59,593 nt of DNA, taken from contig JADHNI010000011.1 in the NCBI GenBank assembly GCA_016779585.1, forward strand, positions 1 through 59,593, given 5' to 3'. The DNA comes from Pseudomonadales bacterium. Its GTDB lineage: Bacteria > Pseudomonadota > Gammaproteobacteria > Pseudomonadales > Azotimanducaceae. Numbering within the stretch: position 1 is the stretch's first letter; each line of letters starts with the position of its first letter. The notes under the pieces were generated by a model. It made no database searches. It saw only the letters and a list, made by a program, of their open reading frames with translations, and was not told the DNA's origin. Shown here piece by piece: positions 25,515 through 34,454 of this stretch. Made by a program: the position numbers and the translations under genes.

Positions 25515-26698
25515 GCGGTATACCGCTTCACCAGCTGACGACCCAGCGCCATCATGTGAACCTGGTCCGGGCCATCTGCCTGGCGACACCACCTGGCATA
25601 GTTAAACGCTTCCGCCATCGGGTAGTCACCGGTTAAACCACCGGCACCATGAATCTGCATACAGCGGTCAATCACGCGCTGCGCCATAAGCGGCACCGTA
25701 ATCTTTGAAGCAGCGATCAGGTCGCGCGCATCCTTGGCACCAACTTCATCCATGCGACGTGCTGTCTTTAGCGTCAGCAGCCTCGCCTGCTCAATTTCAC
25801 TGAACGACACGGCAATGTCTTCCAGCACGGACTGGTGCTCCGAAAGCTTGCGACCAAAAGTTTCACGAGCCACTGACCTCTTACAGGCAAACTCAAGTGC
25901 CCGCTGGGCACTGCCAATCAGGCGCATGCAATGGTGGATACGGCCTGGCCCAAGGCGACCCTGGGCAACCTCAAAGCCGCGTCCTTCGCCCAGGAGGATG
26001 TTTTCTTCTGGCACCCGAACATTGTCGAAAACCACTTCAGCGTGACCGAGCGGTGCATCGTCATACCCTAAGGTCGTCAAAGGACGAATGACTTCAACGC
26101 CCGGCGTGTTTTTCGGCACCAGGATCTGTGACTGCTGCAGGTGGCGGTTGTGATTCTCAGGATCTGATTTGCCCATAACGATAAAAATTTTGGTGCGCTC
26201 GTAAGGTGCATTGGTAATGAACCACTTGCGACCGTTGATCACGTACTCGTCACCCTCGCGGGTAATCGCCGTCTGCACATTGGTGGCATCACTCGAAGCC
26301 ACGTCCGGTTCCGTCATGCAGTAAGACGAGCGAATTTCACCTTCGAGCAAAGGTTCCAGCCATTCGGCTTTCTGTTTCTCCGTTGCGTACTTCAGAAACA
26401 CTTCCATGTTGCCCGTATCCGGTGCATTGCAGTTAAACACCTCCGGTGCCCAGAGTACGCGACCCATGATCTCGGCAAGGCCGCAATAGTCTTCATTGCT
26501 CATGCCACCGAACTCTTTCGGCAGCCACAGGTTCCAGAGCCCCACTTCTTTGGCCTTGGCCTTGAGTTCTTCCATCAGGGGTACGGTGCCGAAACGATCC
26601 GGCAAGGCATTCAGCTGTTCATGGTACAGCGTCTCATTGGGATAAATGTGCTTATCCATGAAATTCTGGAGCTGCTCGGTGATCTGCTGTGTGCTCAT
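25511..26698 (-). CDS. Acyl-CoA dehydrogenase
   Basis: The start at MSTQQITEQLQNF gives 395 residues; the in-frame extension lacks family similarity. Classic acyl-CoA dehydrogenase blocks are present: SSYCMTEPDVASSDATN, INGRKWFITNA, GRIHHCMRLIGSAQRALE, then MQIHGAGGLTGDYPMAEAFNYARWCRQADGPDQVH. It resembles the ACAD10/11-type bacterial dehydrogenases that often partner with a phosphotransferase-family protein; one such protein is encoded at 50410-51456. It would oxidise an acyl-CoA with FAD. Its 3' end overlaps the toxin-like gene, with no obvious functional link. Confidence 0.92.
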   Translation of the reverse strand: MSTQQITEQLQNFMDKHIYPNETLYHEQLNALPDRFGTVPLMEELKAKAKEVGLWNLWLPKEFGGMSNEDYCGLAEIMGRVLWAPEVFNCNAPDTGNMEVFLKYATEKQKAEWLEPLLEGEIRSSYCMTEPDVASSDATNVQTAITREGDEYVINGRKWFITNAPYERTKIFIVMGKSDPENHNRHLQQSQILVPKNTPGVEVIRPLTTLGYDDAPLGHAEVVFDNVRVPEENILLGEGRGFEVAQGRLGPGRIHHCMRLIGSAQRALEFACKRSVARETFGRKLSEHQSVLEDIAVSFSEIEQARLLTLKTARRMDEVGAKDARDLIAASKITVPLMAQRVIDRCMQIHGAGGLTGDYPMAEAFNYARWCRQADGPDQVHMMALGRQLVKRYTA

Positions 26699-26792
26699 TG
26701 GCCGCGTTCCGGTATACAAGAAAACGCGAAGATAATGAGTCAATGAACCCAGAACAATCGAAGTTCAGCAGGATGATTAGGCGATATAAACG

Positions 26793-28001
26793 TCAGTTGC
26801 CGGTCAATCGGGTGTTGACATGAAGTTCACTGTGCAGCGTTCGATGCACCGGGCACTTGTCCGCAATTTCCAGCAATTTCTGGCGTTGCTCATCTGACAG
26901 ATCACCTACCAGAGTCAGCTGGCGTTCAATGACCTCAATTTTGCGTGGCTCTTCATCCGCGCAGCTCTCACAGTCTTTGTAGTATTCACGTCCGTGAGTC
27001 AGTTCCACTCGAACATCGTCCAATGGCAATGACTTCCTGAATGCATACATACGAATTGTCATCACGGTACACGCGCCTAGCGAAGCGAGTAAATGCTCAT
27101 AAGGATCGGGACCCGTATTGTTGCCGCCAACAGATTTGGGTTCATCCGCCTGCCAATAGTGATCATCACTGTGAACGTGCAAAGCAAATTTGTGGTCTTT
27201 TTCTTCCACCAGCACCTTGCCCGCATCGACGCCAGGCCTAGTCTGCTCCTTATAATCCAGATAGCGAGAAGCCCAGCCAGCAATGATGGTTGCAGCGTAC
27301 TCAGAGTCCGCTTTTTTTGTCAGCAAATGGTCTGCATCATCCAGAGAAACAAAACTCTTCGGATGTTTAGCGGCTTTGTAAATCAATTCTGCCTCAGAGA
27401 TCCCAACGGTAGCGTCAAGGGGCGAATGCATAACCAATAGAGCCTTCCTGAGCTTACCCAGGTCTGCCAGCTGAAAACTCTCCAGATCATCGACAAACTG
27501 CTTTTTGATCTTGAAGGTGCGGCCAGCCAGATCCACATCGGCTTCGCCTTTTTGTCTGATGTCATCCAGCGAGGCACCGAAGTTATGGACCACGTGTTCT
27601 GCCGCATGAGGTGCACCAATCGTCACCACAGCTTTGACTGAGTCCAGGCTCGCAGCTGCCGCAAGCACGGCAGCCCCACCAAGGCTATGGCCGATCAGTA
27701 ACTGCGGCGCCTCAAAGTCACCCGCCAAAAATTCTGCGGCTGCGACCAAATCCTGAACGTTGGAAGAAAAGTTGGTATTCGCAAAATCACCGTCACTGTT
27801 ACCCAGGCCGGTGAAGTCAAAACGCAGCACGGCGATGCCGTCACGGGTCAGCGCCCTGGATATCCGGGAGGCCGCTGCCGTGTCTTTACCGCAGGTGAAG
27901 CAGTGGGCAAACAAAGCGTAGGCCTGGACGCCGGATTCAGGCATCTCCAGGGCACCACTTAAGGTCACACCATCACTTTGAAATTCAACTTTCTTTCGCA
28001 T
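26793..28001 (-). CDS. Alpha/beta hydrolase-OsmC fusion protein
   Basis: The protein has 402 residues. The N-terminal alpha/beta-hydrolase domain (1-255) has [19 protein letters not shown], the nucleophile elbow GHSLGG and DADHLL supplying the His. The C-terminal OsmC domain (about 265-402) has the two redox cysteines, LGACTVMT and CPVHRTL. This two-domain arrangement is a known family, thought to combine an esterase with thiol peroxidase-type activity. The ATG at 28001 is preferred over the adjacent GTG at 28004. It is divergent from the 28096 gene. Confidence 0.9.
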   Translation of the reverse strand: MRKKVEFQSDGVTLSGALEMPESGVQAYALFAHCFTCGKDTAAASRISRALTRDGIAVLRFDFTGLGNSDGDFANTNFSSNVQDLVAAAEFLAGDFEAPQLLIGHSLGGAAVLAAAASLDSVKAVVTIGAPHAAEHVVHNFGASLDDIRQKGEADVDLAGRTFKIKKQFVDDLESFQLADLGKLRKALLVMHSPLDATVGISEAELIYKAAKHPKSFVSLDDADHLLTKKADSEYAATIIAGWASRYLDYKEQTRPGVDAGKVLVEEKDHKFALHVHSDDHYWQADEPKSVGGNNTGPDPYEHLLASLGACTVMTIRMYAFRKSLPLDDVRVELTHGREYYKDCESCADEEPRKIEVIERQLTLVGDLSDEQRQKLLEIADKCPVHRTLHSELHVNTRLTGN

Positions 28002-28095
28002 CACAGATTCCTTCTATTACCAAAACCAGACACTGAACAAGCCCGTTTGTTACGACCTAGCCTATACTAACCGTGCCACCACACCGGATCTTCCC

Positions 28096-28551
28096 ATGCA
28101 CAAAGCCATTGGATTCGCAGCAATATTGTCATTTACGGGTGCCTGTTTCGCCACGGATTACCAGACCGATCTCAGGTTACGCCAGGCTGAAATAGATCGA
28201 AGAATGAGCGATATCCAGCAGGACATGACCAGCCAGTCAAATGCGATCCAGTCTTCGATCTCCCAGGGGGTGAACCGGGACTACAATCCGGCGTCGATCA
28301 GCACAGGTACGGTTCCTCGCGTTTACAAATCCGCAACACCCGAACCTGGAAAAGTCATTCTCGAGATGCTTGGAAGTCCTGAGGCCGGCACAGGCATTTA
28401 TGCCCATCCCCCGGAGGAAAGGCTTTACCACTACGGGAAAATATTGATCGAACTGGGATATCCACATGAGGGAATCAGGGCGATTACCGAACACACGAGG
28501 ATTCAGGCAGAGGCCGCGATGCTCGCCAAGAGGAAGAACCACGATGATTAG
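28096..28551 (+). CDS. Secreted small protein of unknown function
   Basis: The protein has 151 residues with a signal peptide (AIGFAAILSFTGACFA-TD). It then has a Gln-rich helical stretch with DRRMSDIQQDMTSQSNAIQ that could form a coiled coil, and the conserved-looking PEPGKVILEMLGSPEAGTGIYAHPPEERL. I recognise no family. Its last codons overlap the start of the porin gene by 8 bases, so it is probably an envelope partner expressed with the porin. Confidence 0.75.
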   Translation: MHKAIGFAAILSFTGACFATDYQTDLRLRQAEIDRRMSDIQQDMTSQSNAIQSSISQGVNRDYNPASISTGTVPRVYKSATPEPGKVILEMLGSPEAGTGIYAHPPEERLYHYGKILIELGYPHEGIRAITEHTRIQAEAAMLAKRKNHDD

Positions 28552-30187
28552 AAAGCTTCTCGTTTTGTTACTGGTAATCCTGCTCTCACCAGCGGGGATC
28601 GCCCAACCGGGGACAGCAACCATCATCGTCGAGAACGTGGTTATCCCAAACATGAACAACCCTGAAGAGGACCGCCTTGTTAACATTATCATCAAGGACG
28701 GTCTGCTTGATATCGTCACTGAAAGTGGCGTACCCGAGGAACCAGGGGTCCCTGCCTACGATGCGGAAAAGGGCGTCCTGATCGGCAGGCTAACAATCGG
28801 TGAACCCGCGGCATTTCTCGTCCTGGGGGAGGACCCGCGCAACAACATTGAAATCCTGCTGGACACAAAAAGTTACGGCACTTTTGCCATTGCAGGAGGC
28901 GCTGTTGAAAGAAACCGGTTGGATGAAGTTACTGATAATGGAAGCCGCAACCAGGGCTGGTTCTCCTACACGCCTCTGCCCATTTCCCTGCCCACACGCT
29001 ATGAGTCGCAACAGAAATGGAACTACTACCAGGGTGAAAATTTCAGAAACCTATTTACCGCGACGGTCGCCCTGGACAGGACTTACTGGTCATCACAGGA
29101 CAGCAACAGTGAAAGCCAGGTCGGTGACCTGGCAGCGTTTGACAGCGGCGAGATTCGAGCCCTGCGCTTCGGCGCAATTGGTTCACTCAACATGTTCAAC
29201 CGCCCGTGGATCTACACGGTATTTGGAGCAACAACCTCCTTCGACAGGGGCTTCGACGACCGCGAGGACGACAGTTTTGTCTGGTATGACTATCGTCTGG
29301 ACATCCCCATTCTCGATGACAACACCATCTCTGTCGGGAAACAGAAGGAGCCGATCAATCTCGAACGGACCACTTCACTGATTTTCCTGCCCTTCCAGGA
29401 GCGATCGGCTCCGGCTGATACCTTCCTCCCCAGCAGGAACGTGGGTTTGGTCATGTCGGGAACCGAGCTGGACCAGAGATTGTCCTGGGCAACAGGTGTG
29501 TTCAACGACTGACTGGATACTGGAGGCTCGCGCAGCGACAGCTCGTCCCAGTTTGTCGGGCGCGTCACAGGCCTGCCTTTCGTAACCCAGGATGAAAGCA
29601 ATTTGCTGCACCTTGGTTTTGGTTATCGATACAACGACGCCAAAGAGGGGCTTCGAACCAGCGCAACACCGGAAACCAACCAGGCACCCAGCTTCCTGGC
29701 ATCAGGGTTTATCGACGATGTGGATCGATCCCATACCTACAACTACGAACTTTCCTGGCGAAAAGGCCAGAACTGGCTGCACGCCGAGCATATCAACGTG
29801 GACATCGACGATTCGGCATTCGGTGAATTGGCGTTTTCCGGGTACCACATTTCTTTTTCTCACATCCTGACCGGCGAGATGCGCAGTTACAATCGCCGTA
29901 GCGGCATCTTCAACCGAATCCAGATCGCCCGTCCCGTCAACCAGAACGGGTGGGGTGCCTGGGAGGTAGGGGTGAGGTACTCGCATACTGATCTCAGCGA
30001 CGGACCCATAAAGGGTGGTGAGATGGACATCTGGACGCTGGGGCTCAATTGGTGGCTCAGAAAAGACATCATGACCAGCATCAACTGGCGCCATGTGGAG
30101 CTGGACAAGCCGCCGCAACAAGCACTTGCACCCGTTAGAGGCCAATCCAGTGGCTGGACTTCCAGGGTGGTTCTTATCCTCGACTAG
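28544..30187 (+). pseudogene. OprP-like porin with N-terminal amidohydrolase-like domain, split by in-frame TGA
   Basis: The start at MIRKLLVLLLV gives a signal peptide. Residues about 25-125 resemble the small beta domain of amidohydrolases (LVNIIIKDGLLDIV, then RLTIGEPAAFLVLGEDPRNN). A 16-strand phosphate-selective porin barrel follows (PTRYESQQKWNYYQGENFRN, SVGKQKEPINLERTTS). The frame is interrupted only by TGA at 29510-29512 (codon 323) between GVFND and LDTGG, where Trp would fit. It then continues in the same frame through RVTGLPF and LGFGYRYND to the stop at 30187. It is one gene of about 547 codons with a single nonsense change. Confidence 0.85.
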
Positions 30188-30437
30188 CGAACAGATCGCC
30201 ACCACCATCGCCGCAGGTAACACCGATGTTACGGCGACGTTTGGAGGATTATCTGACAGCACCACACTGACGCTAGACCCGCAGACCCGGTGGAAAGTCC
30301 TTGGAACAGGTGGCAGCAACAAGATTATCGAGGTAAACGGTCAGGGACTCGTAACCGGCCTAGGATGTGGTACTGCAGAGGTGGAAGCCAACCACCGTGG
30401 CGTCAAAACCACGATGGCTGTGCAGGTATGCGAGTAG
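30188..30437 (+). pseudogene. Ig-like (BIG2) domain remnant without a start
   Basis: Directly after the porin stop, a frame with no initiator codon encodes about 80 residues of a bacterial Ig-like group 2 repeat (AGNTDVTATFGGLSDSTTLT) and a following partial repeat (IIEVNGQGLVTGLGCGTAEVEA) before a stop. It appears to be the 3' end of a larger surface-protein gene whose 5' part has been lost, placed against the porin end. It is convergent with the LPTTG protein gene, one base apart. Confidence 0.65.
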
Positions 30438-30438
30438 C

Positions 30439-30924
30439 TTAGCCGGTTGTTGGCAGGGCTGCTGCCGACGCAGCAGGCGCTGCCAACAACTCGCCACTTT
30501 CCGTAGGCATCATAATCTCGTCGATGACAGGCTGCGTGAACTTGTCCACCGAAATAAACAGGTCCAGTTCCTGTCCACGTGCCAGGTCGCGAGGTCTCAT
30601 TTTTCTGCCGCCGATATCCACACGGGCGTCGGAATCAGGTTCAACAACAATGGTGCTGTCATTCGCCGGTATATAAAGCGTCACGGTATTACCGCGAACA
30701 CGGCGAACGACCATTGAGGTGTGCATATAAAGTGCACCATCACGATCCACAATACCCATACACGAACCGGCCAAATTCGCAAAGCGCTCTCGGCCCTCTT
30801 CAGTGATTTCAAGGCTCATGTCTGTCGCAAGCTCGGCACAGCTCATGACATATTCCTGTTCCTCGGCAAAAGCCTGGAAACTAAAGGTAGCAGCGACTGC
30901 TGCAGCCAGCATACGTACGTTCAT
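30439..30924 (-). CDS. Secreted protein ending in LPTTG, candidate sortase substrate
   Basis: The protein has 161 residues; the ATG of MNVRMLAAAVAA follows AGAGGAG. A signal peptide ends near FQAFA-EE. The mature part has two cysteines (29 and 55) and beta-rich segments (NTVTLYIPANDSTIVVEP, RVDIGG). An Ala/Pro linker (AAPAASAAA) leads to LPTTG as the last five residues. There is no membrane helix or basic tail after the motif, unlike classical sortase substrates. It is 17 bases downstream of a class D sortase gene on the same strand. The body is unrecognised; the sorting role is inferred from motif and context. Confidence 0.75.
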   Translation of the reverse strand: MNVRMLAAAVAATFSFQAFAEEQEYVMSCAELATDMSLEITEEGRERFANLAGSCMGIVDRDGALYMHTSMVVRRVRGNTVTLYIPANDSTIVVEPDSDARVDIGGRKMRPRDLARGQELDLFISVDKFTQPVIDEIMMPTESGELLAAPAASAAALPTTG

Positions 30925-30941
30925 GGTTCTACTCCTCTGAG

Positions 30942-31472
30942 TTAGGGGGATAACCAGGTGGAAGTCGCTCGAACAATGTAACGATCGGGCGCATAACCCT
31001 GGTAGTAAAAAGGATGACACGTAATAAGGGTCAAAACGTTTTCTTCGGTGTCTTCCAGAACTGATACATCCAGTGCATCGACGATGGAAATCTCAGAAAC
31101 CTGGTAAGTGTAAACCTGATCTTCGGTCTTTATTGTGATCTCTGTACCAATCGGAACATTTTCCAGCTTTCTGAAAAAACTGTCCCTGTGACCCGCGATC
31201 GCCATATTGCCTAACTGCCCTGGGAGGGATGTTCCGGACACGTGGCTCACCCCACCCTCAAGGGCATTTTTCAGTGAGTCAGGAAAGACATGGGCTTCGA
31301 TACCGAGACTGTCAATGGTCACCACCGCTTCGGGCATTGGTGACTCGAACTCCGCATAAGTAGCTTTGCGCTTCTCAGACCAATCAGACTGGTCTGGTTC
31401 AGCGAGCACAAACCAGTCAGCATACGCCGTGGTTACAAACGACAGCGCGATAAAAAACGCAAACGTCCGCAT
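30942..31472 (-). CDS. Class D sortase
   Basis: The protein has 176 residues with an N-terminal signal or anchor (MRTFAFFIALSFVTTAYA). The sortase fold is clear: VTIDSLGIEAHVFPDS, GVSHVSGTSLPGQLGNMAIAGHRDSFF with catalytic His95, TLITCHPFYY with catalytic Cys152, and APDRYIVRA with Arg164. Sortases cleave LPxTG between Thr and Gly and transfer the protein to an amine. They are rare in Gram-negatives, where they are found mainly in marine proteobacteria. It lies between the SYLF gene (5 bases upstream) and the LPTTG protein gene. Confidence 0.92.
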   Translation of the reverse strand: MRTFAFFIALSFVTTAYADWFVLAEPDQSDWSEKRKATYAEFESPMPEAVVTIDSLGIEAHVFPDSLKNALEGGVSHVSGTSLPGQLGNMAIAGHRDSFFRKLENVPIGTEITIKTEDQVYTYQVSEISIVDALDVSVLEDTEENVLTLITCHPFYYQGYAPDRYIVRATSTWLSP

Positions 31473-31477
31473 CTCGA

Positions 31478-32072
31478 TCAGTTCAGGTCCTTATCGAGAT
31501 AATATTTGGTGCCCTGTAGCGTCGCCTGCAGCGCGAGACCATTTTCAGTAATCTGGTAGATGCTGGTGCCCTGCGTAACCGTTGCCGCAACTTCAACCGC
31601 GAGCCCTTCTTCCCCGGCCTTGGCTGTTACATCACCCTGACCTGAGAAGTCCCAACCGGAAGTCAGGAAATTCTGATACGCAGATTTGCTGTGAAACACA
31701 AAGATCACGCGGAAATCCTTGACACCCATGCCGAAACCACCGCCAGCGGAAAACATGCGCATAAAGGTCTCTTTACCGGTTTTGGTTTCGCGAACAATCC
31801 CACCGCCACGTGCGGTGGAAACCAGAAAAAGATTCATGCCAAGTGAGCTGAACACCGCCACGGCTTCTGAGTTCATCACGTCTTCTTTAGCGGCCGGGTT
31901 TAATTCGTAGAGGTCCTGCAGTGTTTCAGAACGCATCTTGCGAATCGCTTCACGCTCCTCGGCTATTTCCTGCGCCTTTTCTTCTTCGGTTTTTTCTTTT
32001 TTTTCCAAAAAGCGCGGCCTGGGTGGAATAGGGAATCAGCACCAGTGCTAACAACATGACAAAGGAATTCAT
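31478..32072 (-). CDS. SYLF/Ysc84-domain lipid-binding protein (frameshift at A8 run)
   Basis: The body (about 31478-32004) is a SYLF domain: ELNPAAKEDVMNSEAVAVFSSLG, TARGGGIV, AGGGFGMGVKDFRVIFVFHS and YYLDKDLN. These domains bind phosphoinositides in eukaryotes; bacterial copies are secreted and of unknown role. A signal peptide (NSFVMLLALVLIPYS) starts at the ATG at 32072 with AGGA upstream, but is in another frame. The two join if the run of eight A (T8 at 31997-32004 on the plus strand) had seven. The cause is either a sequence error or slippage; without slippage only a signal-less product could start within the run. First gene of the sortase operon. Confidence 0.82.
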
Positions 32073-32233
32073 CAGCCCATCCTTATGGTTCTTTTCAGGT
32101 CTGTAACCATAACAACCCCGAGCGAGAAGCAGCGAAAGATAAAGAGCAGGTGAAGAGTTTACAACCTCAGTGTCCTAAAACCCGGATGTTTTCCGTAGAA
32201 TGGGCAGCTGAAACTACCCTGAGGGAGTCATCG

Positions 32234-33328
32234 ATGGCCACCAATACTAATATGGATCCGGCTGTCGAAGCCGCCGTCAGAATCGCCCTTCTGGGCTTTC
32301 TGGCCTACACCTGTTACCAGATCATCAGCCCATTCGTTGAACTGGTCGTCTGGGGGGCTGTTCTTGCAGTTGCCGTCTATCCCATCTACCTGAAGCTGGT
32401 CCCGCGCCTGGGTAACAAGGAAGGCTGGACAGCCACCGCCATGGTGATCGTGACCCTGCTTCTGCTGATTGTTCCCGTCTATGAGCTGACTATTTCATTC
32501 ATCGATACCATGCAGGGCCTGAATGAACGGTTCCAGGCTGGCACCCTGAACGTGCCACCGCCGGATGAATCTGTCGAAGACTGGCCAATTATCGGCGAGC
32601 GGCTCTATGCTGCCTGGTATGCAGCCTCCGACAATCTTGAAGCCATGGTGATGGAGTATCGCGATGAACTTTCACAACTCAGTCACCAGGCGGTTGGTGT
32701 TGTTACCGGCTTCGGCGGTGCGATTGGCGGTTTCGTCCTCTCGACCATTATCGCTGGTGCCTTCCTGGCCTTCGCGCGGGAATGCTACATCTTTAACGTC
32801 AGGGTCCTGGACAGACTCGCCGATCAGCGTGGCACCCACTTTACCAACCTCTGTATCGCGACCATCCGCAGCGTTGCCCAGGGTGTCATTGGCGTCGCGT
32901 TGATCCAGGCAACAGCTTCTGCCATCGGGCTCGCCATTATGGATGTCCCTGCCTATGGCGTCTGGGTACTGGCCGTACTCGTGCTTGCTGTTGTGCAGCT
33001 GCCACCAATCATCATTCTTGGACCGATTGCGGTTTATGTCTTTTCTGTCAGCGAAACGTTACCTGCAACCATCTTTTTGATTTACGCCATACTGGTCAGC
33101 AGCAGCGATGCTTTCCTGAAGCCAATGTTCCTTGGGCGCGGCATGGACATTCCCATGCCAATCATCCTGTTCGGTGCCATCGGCGGTGTGATCCTGATGG
33201 GTATCCTCGGCCTCTTTGTAGGGGCCATCGTCCTTGCCATTGGCTACACCCTGTTCCAGGACTGGTTAAACCAGGGCGAGGAAACTCCTGACAATACCAC
33301 TGAGGCAAGCGCTGATGAGTCAAACTGA
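32234..33328 (+). CDS. AI-2E family transporter-like membrane protein
   Basis: The start is at MATNTNMDPAVEAAV, preceded by GAGGGAG. The protein has 364 residues with about eight membrane helices and the family layout: two N-terminal helices (LLGFLAYTCYQIISPF, VVWGAVLAVAVYPIY), a large periplasmic segment, then a helical core with VPAYGVWVLAVLVLAVVQLPP and FLGRGMDIPMPIILFGAIGG. The family includes TqsA and Na+/H+-antiporter-type members, so the substrate is open. It overlaps the HlyD gene by 14 bases, heading a three-gene operon. Confidence 0.9.
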   Translation: MATNTNMDPAVEAAVRIALLGFLAYTCYQIISPFVELVVWGAVLAVAVYPIYLKLVPRLGNKEGWTATAMVIVTLLLLIVPVYELTISFIDTMQGLNERFQAGTLNVPPPDESVEDWPIIGERLYAAWYAASDNLEAMVMEYRDELSQLSHQAVGVVTGFGGAIGGFVLSTIIAGAFLAFARECYIFNVRVLDRLADQRGTHFTNLCIATIRSVAQGVIGVALIQATASAIGLAIMDVPAYGVWVLAVLVLAVVQLPPIIILGPIAVYVFSVSETLPATIFLIYAILVSSSDAFLKPMFLGRGMDIPMPIILFGAIGGVILMGILGLFVGAIVLAIGYTLFQDWLNQGEETPDNTTEASADESN

Positions 33329-34448
33329 GGAAACCATTGAAGAAGTTTCACAGGAACCCGCTGCCGGCACACCAACCGGGGAAACGCAGGACGAAGACCT
33401 GGTCAGGAAACTGACTTTGCGTATCGGTATCGTCTGCATTGTCCTGTTCAGCTGGTACATCGCTTCCGATCGACTGACACCTTCCAGCTCACAGGCGAAG
33501 GTGCGCGCCAATATCGTGCCCATAGCGCCGCAGGTCTCCGGCTTCGTGACTGAGGTCGATGTCGGCATGAATGAGATCGTCGAAAAGGACCAGGTACTGC
33601 TACGCATAGACCCTGAAAACTACTCCTTGGCGGTACGACAGGCAGAAGCCGATCTTGAACAGGCCGGGCAGAACGTCGGGGCAACCACGGCAGACGTCAG
33701 CGTCGCCCAGGCGTCTTTAGTGGAAGCAAGGGCTCGCTTGAAAAGCACCGAAGCCAGATCAAACAGGATTATCGCTATTGAAGATACTGGCGTCGCGACA
33801 GAGGCCGAGGTGGACCGCGCCAAGGCAAATCTTGCCAGTGCAGAAGCTCGCGTCGTCGAGGCTGAGGCAAGACTGGAGCGTGCCAAGGAAGCGCTCGGGG
33901 CCGCTGGCGCTGAAAACCCAGCCATCGTCGCTGCCATGTCACGGCTTGAAAAAGCGCAGCTGGACCTGGAACGATCCTACCTCCGTGCACCGGACATCGG
34001 CGCGGTCACCAACGTGCGAGTGCACGAGGGAGTTTACGCGAACGTGGGTGCACCACTGATGACCTTCATCTCCGCCGACAATGTCTGGATTGAAGGCTAC
34101 TTCCGGGAGAACAACATCGAGCACATTGACGAGGGTGACGAGGTAGAGTTCGTTCTGGATGCGATGCCAGGGCGCGTACACAAAGGTACGGTTTCCAGCA
34201 TCGGGTATGGTATTGGTGACAACAACAGTAGCATCGGAGGACTGTCCAAGTCAGAGCAGGCAACCGGATGGCTTCGCGACCCACAGCGATTCCCTGTGAT
34301 TATCAATGTGCCCCGTGAGGAAACACGTGGTTACCTCAGGGAAGGTGGTCAGGCGGATGTCATCGTTTATACCGGTGGGAACTTCCTGCTCAATGGTATT
34401 GCCTGGGCATACATCCGGATCATCGCCTTCCTCTCCTACCTGTACTAA
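33315..34448 (+). CDS. HlyD/EmrA-type membrane fusion protein
   Basis: The protein has 377 residues with an acidic cytoplasmic N-terminus, a single membrane helix (about 34-50, IGIVCIVLFSWYIAS), a first lipoyl half (IVPIAPQVSGFVTEVDVG), an alpha-helical coiled-coil hairpin (about 105-215, with repeated Ala/Glu heptads) and the second lipoyl/beta-barrel part (YLRAPDIGAVTNVRVHEG, VWIEGYFRE). It would link an inner-membrane pump to an outer-membrane channel. No channel gene is adjacent. It is operonic with AI-2E-like and DUF2955 proteins. Confidence 0.92.
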   Translation: MSQTEETIEEVSQEPAAGTPTGETQDEDLVRKLTLRIGIVCIVLFSWYIASDRLTPSSSQAKVRANIVPIAPQVSGFVTEVDVGMNEIVEKDQVLLRIDPENYSLAVRQAEADLEQAGQNVGATTADVSVAQASLVEARARLKSTEARSNRIIAIEDTGVATEAEVDRAKANLASAEARVVEAEARLERAKEALGAAGAENPAIVAAMSRLEKAQLDLERSYLRAPDIGAVTNVRVHEGVYANVGAPLMTFISADNVWIEGYFRENNIEHIDEGDEVEFVLDAMPGRVHKGTVSSIGYGIGDNNSSIGGLSKSEQATGWLRDPQRFPVIINVPREETRGYLREGGQADVIVYTGGNFLLNGIAWAYIRIIAFLSYLY

Positions 34449-34454
34449 GCGGGC

